Shown: piece after piece, positions 24,355 to 36,000 of the stretch
Numbering within the stretch: position 1 is the stretch's first letter
Layout: every line of letters starts with the position of its first letter
From: Oscillospiraceae bacterium
Lineage (GTDB): Bacteria; Bacillota; Clostridia; Oscillospirales; JAAYXM01
DNA: 64,000 nucleotides
Direction: 5' to 3'
NCBI GenBank assembly: GCA_017439555.1
Contig: JAFSIZ010000050.1
Span: 1 to 64,000 of the forward strand
Position numbers and translations under genes: made by a program
Notes under the pieces: model-generated
What the model was told of the DNA's origin: nothing
Seen by the model: only the letters and a program-made list of their open reading frames with translations
Database searches by the model: none

Positions 24355-24426
24355 ACTGCGGTATCAAAAGCTCACAAAGAGCGTTGATATAGATAAAACA
24401 GGTATATTAAATAAGGAGGAAACAAA

Positions 24427-26994
24427 ATGAGAAAAGTATTATCATTCATCCTTGTCTGCGCGATGCTCGTAGGTCTTATGCCGATGACATTTGCACAAGA
24501 TGCTGTAAGAGGCGAAAACGAATGGGTGTTCACGAGAGCATCCCACGGAAAGGCAGCGGATACTTTGGCCTATGACCTCACAAATAAGGTTACGGCTTTC
24601 CCTATGGACGAGACGGTAACTTCCGTTTCCGACAAGTGGGAGTTTGTAAATCAGGTCGGTGGTTCGGGATACAATATCATGTCGGGCTACTTCCATTTCT
24701 ATGGAACAAGCTCTGATGTTCCCAATTTCTCAAATCCGCGCTCGTTTGTCTTCGAGCTTGAAACGGATCTTAACGGAACAGTTTCTCCGTCCATAACGGT
24801 TTCTAAAAATTCTGACGGTGCAAAATGGGAAATCTATCTCATCGAGAAGCCCGCAAATTCCGAGGCGTGGCATTGCAACACTGCGGTTTCGGGAAGAGAT
24901 TACGGAAACCTCGGCAATATCGGTGCATTGACAAAAACGATTGACACAAAATACCGTCTCGGCGTTATTGATGCTTATTCCGCATCGGCAAAGGTTGAGA
25001 CAGATATCTTCCCTGAAATAACGGTCAAGCCCGGTCGCTATTATCTTGTCGGTATAGCAAACGGTGCACACGAGAGCTGGGGAAAGAAATATCAGATGAT
25101 AGACCTTGTCTCCTTCAAGATGAAGAATCGCGCGCTTTCGGATGCAGTACGCTATAACTACAACATCTCCTCGGATGCATTGGCATCAACTGCAATCTCC
25201 GAATATGGAAACAACCACACGAAAAATGGTGCGATAGATAATGGAGAGCTTATTTACATAAGCTGGGAGCTCCTCGACCCGTCTAAGCACGTCGCTCTTG
25301 ACCTTACAAAAACCGATGGCTACAGACTCTATCCGAGACAGACAACATTCAACACAAGCCTTTCATTGCACGATGCGGGTGTATATAACGAATTTAAGCT
25401 TGTCTGGGATGCGGAGAAAGAAAATCCCGTATATTCATATAATTCCGAAAGCATTGCAGACAGAATGCATTATATGATAAAACTCAATGTTCCCGTCGGC
25501 GGAAAATACAATCTTGCTCTTTTGAACAGATATACTCAGAAGAGCTTCGATTATCAGGAGGACGGAAGCAACTCCGATTATCGCGTCGGAAATCTGAACT
25601 ATATGCCGTGTGGCGCGGCGACGACAGTATATGTTATAAACGCAACTGAAGCAGGTGCAATTAAATTCTCAAATACATGGTATTATAACGGTAACAGAGA
25701 AAGTGCGGCGCAGTTTGATTCGCGCCTTACCGATGCTAACCGCCTCGGCATATATAAATCAGGTGTCCTTGCAGCAGACAATAACACTCCTGCAGTAACA
25801 AAGTTTGACAAGACACTTGATCTTGCGGCAGGCGAATACTATGTCCTCTTTGACCTCGATAAGAATAGCTATAATGAGCAGAAGTCATATTGGACAAGAA
25901 CATCGGGAAGCGTTAAATGGTTCTCTCAGTATTTTGTCATTTCGGGAATTCAGCTTACACCGATTGATGAAACAGACTATGATTCTGTTAATGACGCCTA
26001 CGATGCAATCGTAAACGTAAACCCCGGAAATGCAACAGAAGAAAGTGTCGGAAGCACAATTTCAAACGTAAAACTTCTCTGTGAAGCAGACGACAGCACG
26101 ATTGATGCAAAAGAAGTTAATACAGGCTCAAAAATTACCTGCACAGCTCCTGAAAAGAGCGGCTACACGTTCCTTTATTGGGCTCAGGGCATCGGTGAGT
26201 ATAAAAAGATCGTTTCCTATACAAAGGAGCTTGATGTAAAGGCTGAGAAAGGCGCAATGTGGCTTACAGCGGTATATGCTGATGACTCTGCGTCAAAGAC
26301 CGATGTTGTTTTCTACAACGCAAACGGTGATGAGCTTTCGCGCAGCCAATATAATGAAGGCGATGCGATTGTGCTCAGAGACCTTCCGAGTATGGCAGGC
26401 TTTGAGAGTGCAAGCGGCTGGACTCTTGATACAGACGGCAAGACTTATGTCTCGAGCGATGAGGTTGCAGCATCCGGCAAGCTTATGCGCTTTGTTGCGG
26501 CATATCCCGAGACTCCGACGGAAACCTATGATATCACGGTAGTCGGCGGAACGGCGGATAAGGAAAGCGCAACCTATGGCGAGACCGTGACGGTAAGCAC
26601 AACGATTCGTGAGAACCAAAACGGCGCAAAGCTCTTCAACTATTGGATGCGTGACGGAGAGATCGTAAGCTTTGATCTTTCCTACAGCTTCAAGGTATGG
26701 AAGGATACGGAGGTAACGGCGGTCTATAAAGACTATGTGCCTGCGGCAGAGGCTGTACGCAAGATCATTCTCGGAACGAGAACGGTTGGAACAGACACTG
26801 CGATTGTTGCAGAGTTTATCGGCGTTGATAACGCTGTTGAAAAGGGAATTCTTTTCGGAACCGATCTTGACAATGCAACTCATAAGGTTGCGATGTCAGA
26901 GAACGGCGATGCTTTCACAGTCATCGACGATGTAACGGGCGATGGCATCGGATATGCAATCCTCGCGAACGGAAAAGTAATCTACAGCAAGTAA
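24427..26994 (+). CDS. Secreted modular surface protein with InlB-type repeats
   Basis: The 855-residue protein has a signal peptide (residues 1-23, ending MTFAQDA). Two beta-rich modules follow (about 30-240 and 243-520), which resemble modules 325-545 and 548-810 of the next, giant protein. Shared features include the EIYLIEKP strand and the pattern GKYNLAL...GEYYVLFDLD. Two InlB/Listeria-Bacteroides-type repeats (about 545-620 and 700-770; for example SGYTFLYWAQG and AKLFNYWMRDGE) precede a 75-residue tail. No cell-wall anchor is visible. It lies 53 bases ahead of the giant lyase gene with only a weak hairpin between, so the two are probably co-transcribed. I infer glycan binding for the modules; this is not demonstrated. 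Confidence 0.8.
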   Translation: MRKVLSFILVCAMLVGLMPMTFAQDAVRGENEWVFTRASHGKAADTLAYDLTNKVTAFPMDETVTSVSDKWEFVNQVGGSGYNIMSGYFHFYGTSSDVPNFSNPRSFVFELETDLNGTVSPSITVSKNSDGAKWEIYLIEKPANSEAWHCNTAVSGRDYGNLGNIGALTKTIDTKYRLGVIDAYSASAKVETDIFPEITVKPGRYYLVGIANGAHESWGKKYQMIDLVSFKMKNRALSDAVRYNYNISSDALASTAISEYGNNHTKNGAIDNGELIYISWELLDPSKHVALDLTKTDGYRLYPRQTTFNTSLSLHDAGVYNEFKLVWDAEKENPVYSYNSESIADRMHYMIKLNVPVGGKYNLALLNRYTQKSFDYQEDGSNSDYRVGNLNYMPCGAATTVYVINATEAGAIKFSNTWYYNGNRESAAQFDSRLTDANRLGIYKSGVLAADNNTPAVTKFDKTLDLAAGEYYVLFDLDKNSYNEQKSYWTRTSGSVKWFSQYFVISGIQLTPIDETDYDSVNDAYDAIVNVNPGNATEESVGSTISNVKLLCEADDSTIDAKEVNTGSKITCTAPEKSGYTFLYWAQGIGEYKKIVSYTKELDVKAEKGAMWLTAVYADDSASKTDVVFYNANGDELSRSQYNEGDAIVLRDLPSMAGFESASGWTLDTDGKTYVSSDEVAASGKLMRFVAAYPETPTETYDITVVGGTADKESATYGETVTVSTTIRENQNGAKLFNYWMRDGEIVSFDLSYSFKVWKDTEVTAVYKDYVPAAEAVRKIILGTRTVGTDTAIVAEFIGVDNAVEKGILFGTDLDNATHKVAMSENGDAFTVIDDVTGDGIGYAILANGKVIYSK

Positions 26995-27001
26995 AAAACA
27001 A

Positions 27002-27025
27002 CAGGGCGAGAGAAATTTCGCCCTG
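27002..27025 (+). other. Intergenic hairpin, possible attenuator
   Basis: CAGGGCGA and TCGCCCTG form an 8-bp stem with an 8-base loop, 5 bases after the stop of the secreted protein gene. There is no T run, so it more likely protects or processes the mRNA, or attenuates, than terminates. Confidence 0.4.
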
Positions 27026-27047
27026 AAAGTCCCAAAGGAGGAAGCTT

Positions 27048-30000
27048 ATGAAAAAGCGTATATTATCACTTTTACTCGCAATCTGCATGACGGTGTCTTT
27101 GATTCCGAGCATTTCTGCCGAAGTAGTAGCAGATGACACTCGAGAAACACTTACATATCTCATAAACAGCGATTCTTTCGCAGTTGCTTATAACGACCTG
27201 AGATATGTTGATGCACACATTGCATATGATGACGGTTGGCTTGCAACAACTCCGAATATGGATACAGGTATGAACTTTGTTACCTGTATTTCATGGAAAA
27301 AGCAGCTCACCAAAAAGTATGACGGTAGCGGAATTGTCACCTGCGACCCATACACGGTGCTTGATCTTAATAAGACGTCACCTTATCAGATTGAAAACCA
27401 TATCCACAACGGACCTTCTGTTGGAATGAACATGGATAACTACGCACTTTATGCAACACTCAAGTCGAGTTATTACGGAAAGGCAAATCCTGCAGATCGT
27501 CCGTATCTTGCAGTAAGAATCAGTGTTCCTGCAGCGGGAAAATATAGAATCGCAACCTGGTCAAAATACAGCCAGATAGCAGGTTATGGCAACACTAAAT
27601 ACGGCTCTGCAATGAAGGTTTACTTTGGTAAAGCTCCCGCAGACCCCGATTCATCGGTAACAAACCTCAAGGAATATGTAAGCTCAAATATCAATGCAAA
27701 TCTCGGAAGCTATAATTTTATCGGTTGGCACGACACTTCAAATGACGGTTCCGCAACCCCGGGCGAATATATAGCATTTGAGCCGAAGGAAACAGATTCC
27801 GATATCATCGAGGTTCCGTCTGCAGGCGAATACTATATTGTATTTATGGCAGACAGTGACAGTCTCACACGAAATCCGAATAAAAACAGCGACTCATATC
27901 AGACTCAATGGTTTGCGCTTTCGGGAATCAAGCTCTCTCCGGTAAAAGATAAGCCGGAGGCTCCCGTTGTCCCCGAAGAGCCGAGTTATCCCGAGGATGA
28001 AGCGGCGCCGACCAATACTGACGATAAATATGTATTCAATGCCGCATCTCATAATTACTACGCATTGACAAACACCTTCTTCGCCGAGAACGGCGGCTAC
28101 AGCTCCTGCATCACCCTTGCGGATACAAACACAAAAATATCAAGCAGATGGGCAGTTGTCAACCAGGCATCAGGCTCTGACAACAAGCTTGATATAAATA
28201 ACTATCATTGGACGGTAAACGTTCCCGATACTGCAACTCCTGATTATAACGGAACGGCAGGCACTGTAAGAACGGTTGTCTTTGAGCTCCGCACAACGAA
28301 AGAAGGCTCATTCACGCCTACACTTACGTTCCAGACAGAGAATTCGGGCGCAAAATACGATGTATATCTCATAGAAAAGCCTGAAATTCCGTGGCAGGCA
28401 AACGTATATGTTCCTTATGGAGATGCGGCAATAAGAAACAACGTCGCGGCGCTCCCTGCATCTGCAAAGATAGGAAACTTTGATGCATATGGCTCGGGTG
28501 AGTCAAAGACAGTAACCTTTGATAAGGTTAGCGTCAAAGCAAAGAGCAACTATTATCTTATCTTCAATCTCAACGGTGCAAATGCAAAGTGGAAACGTGA
28601 CATTCATTCAACAAAAAGCAGATATTTTGCGACTCTCAAGCCGCAGTCTTTCGCTTTTGCATCTTCTGCACAGACTCCGGAGCCTATAGTGTACGAAATC
28701 AATCCTTCCTCATATAACACAGAGGTTCAGGATAAATATTTCAAGCTTCAGGCATCAACTGCTTCTGTTCAGGGTGATTTGATTGACAACTGTGAGCTTC
28801 CCTATGTAACCTGGAGAACAAAGCTTTCGGGTGTCGCTCCTCTTGTTGACCTTTCAAAGACAGAAGGCTATGAGCTTCTCGGAAGAGTTTCTCTTGATAA
28901 CAGCCCTGCGGTTAACGCAAAAGGATACCAGACTCAGATTAGAATTGCGAGCGATGCGGCCGGAAACTATTATGAAAATCCGAACTATGCCGCTCATCCG
29001 TGGACAGGTGTCAGAATCAATGTGCCGCGTGGCGGAAGATATAAGCTTTCAATCAAAAATGCCTATACTTTCGATGATCCGGTTGTCAAGGGCGTTGTAA
29101 GCCTCGGAACACAGAAGAACGGCGCGGTCAAAGGTGAGTTTGACAAGGGCGCTGTTGCAAAGGTATATTTCGGAAACAATCTCCTTTCGGTAACAAACAC
29201 AAGCAGCGGAACTGTCAATGAAGAAGCAAAAATCGGAGACCTTATTGCAGTTTCCGATGTTGTCGGCTTCTATGATGTCAACAAGCTTGCAACAGACGAA
29301 AATACTCCATATATAACGGATGTCGGTTACATCGATGTTCCGAAGGCAGGCGAGTATTATGTTCTTTTCGATATAGATAAGGATTCAATCGAAAAGAATC
29401 CCAAGTGCTGGTACAGAAGCAGCGCAGATTTCCAGATGTTCCTCCTCTCGGGAATCACGCTCACTCCCGTTGCAGAGGATGAGGTAAGTAACCTCCGCGT
29501 TGACCTTACCGGAACAAACCATCTTATCACGGACAGCTCAAAGCCGAGTACATGGTCTACTTATGGTTGGGAGCTTGTTCCCGGAAAGACTGCTGATGTT
29601 GTCGGCAGAAGGCTCGGAGGAGCGCTTCCCAATAAGCTTGTTCAGATATTCCTCCAGCTCCAGAACTATGGCGGTCTCTGGAAGGATTCTCCTGCAAGCC
29701 AGGCTACCATGTTCACATTCACAAAGTATTTCCCCAAGGCAGGCTACTACAGCATTGAGACTCTCGGATATAAGGTCTCAATAGCAAGTGATGCCGCAAT
29801 ATACGTAAACGGCGAATATGTCGGCGACTATAACTATTATGAGGCTGATGCAAGCTATGCTATCGGCGAAAGAAAGGCTCTCAACACAATCTATATCCCC
29901 GAAGGCGATGTTGAAATTTCTCTCCGTAACCGTGTAAAGAACCACAGCTACGGTCTCTTCTATCCGATGTGGATGGAATTTTCTCCGTCGGAAAAGCCTG

Positions 30001-33000
30001 CAATCGAAAAGGTGGAACACGATCTTGAAGGCCGTAAGGTTGTTGTCGGAACAACGGAAAGCGTTTCCGCAAAGGTTCTTATGAGCGACGGAAGATACCA
30101 AGGTTTCGGCCTTGCGGATAATGGCTCTGCCGATGCAAAGAATACAATCACGGTGACATCGCTTGATGAAAGCATAGCTTCTGTCTCAAATGTCACATAT
30201 GCGGTTCCGGAAACCGAAAGTGATATTCTGATTGATCTGTCGGCAAACAAGGTAGGGCAGACGAGCCTTAAGGTTGCGGTCACGATAGACGGACTTGAAA
30301 CCTACACGGAAACCATCCCCGTTAAGATCCTCCCCGTTCCCGAAATCGAAAAAGTCGAGTTTGAGGCGGAAAAGGATGAACTTCCCGCAACAAGAACCTC
30401 CAAGACCTCGTATAAGCTCATAAGCAATATCGGCGAGGAATGGACAGAGGAGACGGAAATCACCTATGAAAGCGATGATACGGCTGTTGCGGAAGTATCT
30501 GCAGACGGCGTGATAACAGGTGTTTCGGAAGGTGTTGCTGTGATAACGATCAAGGCAACATCAAAAGGAAAGACTGTTACCGCTTCCGTTACGGTTGAAG
30601 TTTTGCCTGAACCCGTCCTTGAAACACTCGTTCTTTCGTCGGATAAGGTTGTCCTTCTTCCCGGAGATTCGGCACAGGTATCTGTTGAGGGTTCGATGAG
30701 CGATCAGATTGCGGCGGATATGAGCAAGTATACGATAAAGTATAAGAGCTCAAATCCTGCGGCTGCAACCGTTGATGAAGCTACAGGTGCGATTACGGCG
30801 CTTGCGGCAGGTATGACTGTTATCAGCGTTGAAGCAAAGAACGAAGATGATGTCAAGGTTGTCGGAAAGACCAATATCACGGTTTATGATTCATACCCCA
30901 GCTTCACGGTTGATATAACAGATGCAGAGTTTCAGGGCGGAACTTGTCCTGCACCTCTCAAGACAAACGGCTATAAGATTGTCTATGAAGAATCCGACAC
31001 AACCTACTGGAGACCCTGGAAACTTGAAGATACAGGTCTTATGGTTGCATATATCGGTGTCAACGGCGGTGCGTGGCCTGCAACTTCAAAGATTTCAAAC
31101 AATGCAATAACGCTTCTTGTTGACGTGCCTTATGAAAACGACTTCAACATAAAGCTTCACGGCGGAAAGTGGTACGCCGGCGGAGTATTCTCCGTGTTCA
31201 TTGATGATCAGTATCTCGGAGATTATAATTTCTATGATCCGGCAATCGAGCGTATGACAGATGCCGGTGAAAAATCCATGAATACTGTTCACCTCACTGC
31301 AGGAGAGCATAAAATCTCCTTCAGAACAAGAATCAAATACCGCTACAACTCCATGGTAACCCTCGGCACAATCAAGTTTGACCCCGTTGCGGCTTCAGGA
31401 ACAACATATAAGCAGATGTCTTATGAAATTCCGTCGGAAATTGCAATCGGCGAAAAGATTGAAGCAAGCGTGTTTGCTGAGATGACAGACGGAAGCGCTC
31501 TCCATTTCGGTATCAAAAACGACGGAAGCGCAGATACGGAGAATTCCGCAAGTGCTGTGTCTCTCAATTCCGATCTTCTTTCGGTTTCGGATTTCACAAG
31601 CTACACGATCGGTAAGACAGGAAAGCTTCCCTTCACATTGACGGGTGTCAAAGCAGGCGATGCTGAGATAAAGCTTGGCGTTAATGTCGGCGGCGTTCCT
31701 GCAGAAGAGATTGTCAAAGTTAAGGTTGTGAATGACCCGATAGCATCCGTTAAGGCAGGAACTGTTGCAGAGGAAGTCTTCCTCGGCGATATTGCAGTTC
31801 TCGAAGGCGAAGTAAAGCTTGCAAGCGGAAGAATTCTCGGAAAAGACAACACGAACATAACCTATAAATCTTCCGATGAAAGCGTCGCAACGGTTTCGGG
31901 AAATCTTCTCACAACCGTAGCACTCGGAAAAACAACAATTACCGCAACCGCTGTCTTCAACGGCGTTGAGAAGTCCTGCGACTTTATAGTCGAAGTTCTT
32001 CCCGAGGGTATGACGGATATCACCGTCACGAGCGGCGGAAGCCCGAGAATCCGTCTTACGGATGATGAAAGCGATAAATATCCGCTCTTTGTCAATGCTA
32101 CAACGAATCTCGGAAACGAGCTTGATCTTTCCGATGCCGAAATAACGGCAGTTGCCCTCACTCCAGAGATTGCGGAGATGAGCTGGGAATGCTATCCCGT
32201 TCTCAACGGAACGTTTGATAACTATATCCGTCCCGTAAGCGAGGGAACGGCAAAGTTTGAAGTCACCGTCAAGGTTGACGGAAGAATAAGAACAAAGGTT
32301 GTCGAGCTTCCGGTAGTCAAGGCAAAAACCGAAGCAAGCCTTATGACAGAAGAAAAGCGCGATATTGTAAGAGAGAATATTTCGAAATACAGCTGGGCAA
32401 AGTCATCGGCTCAGGCGTATATCGACAGAGCGGACAAATATGTTGCTCACCTTGATGAAATATATGCGCTCATCGCATCTCAGGAAGTTCCCAGAAGCTT
32501 TGCGGTAGGTGGGGAAGGCGACCCTGCAATGTATTACTGCCGCTATTGCGGAGAAAACCTCCAGCTTGAATACGGCGGCACGCCTTGGGTACACGATTCA
32601 ATCAACAAACCCTGGAAGATTCAGTGCCCTGATTGTAAGAACTATTTCCCGACAAATGACTTCGAAAGCTTTTATAAGCTCGGTCTCAACGAATACGGCG
32701 AATTTATCTATCAGGATGCTCTTGCAAGACACGCAGAGCTTTTCGGAAATCCCGAAGCAACACCGGGCTCGAGAGAGTTCTATGGCTATGGTAAGGGTTA
32801 TCTCAGAAATGAGCTCTACGGAAATCTTGAAAATGTCGAAACGCTCAACTGCGGACAGGGACTCCGCCCGGGTGAGAGCGCAGAGACGTGGGGCGTTGAT
32901 GACGGTTATGGTTATGTGCCCTATGACGAAAACGGAGAGCCGTATAAATCCGGAACGGTTGTAGAGCGCCACACCTATATTGCAGAATTTATGCACTATG

Positions 33001-36000
33001 GCGTATACGGCCAGCTCAAGGCAAACGACAACGGCTCGGTATATTATGAGGCAGTAAGAAACTGCTCCTATGCATATTTCTACACGGGAGACAAGAAATA
33101 CGGAAGAGTCGCGGCTGTTCTTATCGACAGACTTGCAGATTTTTATCCCGGATTTGATATCTCTGTGTTCGGAGACAATGTCTGGAACTCGGACGGCGGC
33201 TCGAACAAGGGAAAACGCCTCGGATGTATCTGGGAATGCAGTATCATCGACACCGATACAGTCGGCTATGATATGGTATTTGACCTCTATGACGATCCGC
33301 AGGTCATAAAGATGATTCAGGAAAAGAAGGCGCAATACGGAAGCCGCTATTCCAAACAGACCGGCGCACAGATTCGCCAGAACATCGAGGATAACCTCAT
33401 AAGAACAGTTCTTCAAGAAGTTCGCAACCGCAAGATTTTCGGCAACTTCGGTATGTCACAGAGCTCAACTGCAAATGCGGCAATTATTCTCGATTCCTTC
33501 CCCGAAACGGCAGAGTGGATAGACTATCTCCTCGCCCCGGGCTGGGTAAACGCAGTTCCCGTTATCGGCGGCGGTGTTGACGAAGTTCTCATCGAAAAGA
33601 TTTGTGCGGACGGACACAGTAACGAAGCCTCAGACTATGGTCTTCTCTGGATGAGCGGTATGCGCCAGGTCGCAGATGCTCTTTCCGAATATAAGAAATA
33701 TGAAGCGGCAAACCTCAATGCCCATCCGAAATATCAGCAGATGTATTATGCTCTCATTCCGCTCTATGCGGCAAAGAGCTATTCGCCGCAGATAGGTGAC
33801 GGCGGAAACACTGCCGACCTCTCGCATTGGCTCACCTACGGAACAGCGACAACTGCATATAAGATCACGGGAGACAAGGTGTTTGCTCAGCTTGCATATA
33901 TGCTCAACGGCAATTCCACACAGAACCTTCGTTATGGAATAACCGAGAAGGATCCTGAGCGTCTTGCAAAAGAAATTCAGGAAATTGTGGATAAGTACGG
34001 AACGGTTTCTCTTGATTCCGATATCCAGACAGGCTTCGGTTATGCAATTCTCCGCGACGGTCATTATTTTGACGGCACGGTTACAAACGAAACGGCATCC
34101 GAAACAACGAGAAACGTGTGGATGTATTTCGGAAGCAACGGCGGTCACGGCCATAAGGATTCCTTGAACCTCGGTATGACGGCATTCGGTCTCAACTTCC
34201 TGCCCGAGCTCGGATATCCGGAGAACACGGGAAGTGATCCGAACCGCGTACAGTGGGTAAACAACACGATTTCCCATAACACGGTTGTTGTCAATGAAAA
34301 GAGACAGGATGAGGAAGTCGAAGTTCGCGGCAAAGTCAAGCATTTTGACGATGCAGGTCAGGTTCAGGTTCTTGATGTTGAGAGAAATGAAGTATACCCG
34401 GATGCGGATATTTATCGCAGAAGCGTTGTTATGATAAATATCGACGACGCAAATTCCTATTATGTCGACTTGTTCCGTGTACTCGGCGGTGATAGCCATA
34501 TCTACAGCTTCCATGCACAGAGTAACGAAATTGCGGAAACTGCAGGTCTCGAGCTTATTCCGCAGGTAGATGAGAACGGAAACTATAAGGGAACATATGC
34601 GGGAATTGACAGTGAATACGGAAATGACCCGAAGACGAATCCGAATTCATGGAATTATGAGACTATGTACCCGATGGGCTATACGTGGCTTGAAAATGTA
34701 GACCGCGATGAAAATCCGGATGAGAAGTTTGAGATTGACTTCGCAATCAAGGATTTCACCAAAGCAATCAAGGATTCAAAGAATCTTCGTCTCAGAATGA
34801 CGATGCTCAACGGCGCAAACATCCGCGACGGCGCAACTTCAAATGTTGCAATAATGGACGGTTATGCTCCGCGTATGGCACAGAACAAGAATATCGATAA
34901 GCTCAAATATGTCCTTATTGAAAACGAAAATAAGGACGGAGCTCTTGACACGGTATTCACAACGGTTCTCGAACCGTATAAGGGAGAAAGAACGATCAAG
35001 TCAGTTGAAGAGCTTGAAACCGAGATTGCAAGCGGCAAGGAAAAGAAGAAAGATGCTTCCCGAGCAGTCAAGGTCACACTTGCAAGCGGCAGGGTTGACT
35101 ATATCTTCTATGCAACAAACAATGCAGTTACCTACAAGGTAACCGATGGCGAACTTGAGCTTTCCTTCCGCGGATTTGTCGGCGTATATTCCCTCAGCAA
35201 TGGAAATAACACATATAAATATGTCATCGACGGCGATATCATCGGTGAAGCTGTGGAGACAAAGGCTGCAATTGTCGGAACTGTCAGAAACTTCACAAAA
35301 GAGCTTTCTGCAGAAAATACGATAGAGATTTCAACGGAAGAAGCAGTAAGCGATGAAGAGCTCGCATCTCTTGCAAACCGCGTTGTTATCATCGACAATG
35401 AGTCGGGAATGCGCGACGGAGCATATAAGATTCTCTCCGCAGAGCGCAACGGCGAAAACATCGTTCTCAACACGGGCAGAGTATCGATGATAAGAAAGTA
35501 TGTCGATATGTACAAGCCGGAGCTTGGCTATGTATATACAATAGCTGCAGGTCAGGAAGTAACTATTCCGTTGTCGATGAGTGATGACCACGCACCTGTA
35601 TTCGATGCTGTTGCGGATAATCTTTCGACGAGTGCCGGAAGCGTTATAAGTGTAGACCTCAATGCGGTAAGTGATATCGAAGGTGTAGATGTAAGCTACA
35701 GTGAGGAAAGCTTGCCGAGAGGTGCAACTATAGACGAAAACACAGGTGTGCTCACATGGAAGCCGACAGCTTCGCAGGTTGGTAACAACCATATTGCAGT
35801 AAACGCAACCGATTCAGACGGCAGACGCAGCACAGTTCACTTCATAATTGCTGTCTATGGTTCAACAACAGGTGCAGGCTCACAGACACCGAGTGCACCT
35901 TCGACTCCGAGTGAGCCTTCAACCCCGTCAATACCCTCAACACCGAGCACTCCGGGTGGTTCCGGCGGTGCAGGCGGCGGTGGCGGCGGTGGAGCTGCTC

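Noticed and set aside
32598-34514. Two long minus-strand frames (272 and 294 residues) inside the giant lyase gene
   Set aside because: They are reading-frame shadows: Cys/Ile-rich composition, no motifs, no ribosome sites, and the sense frame is clearly coding.
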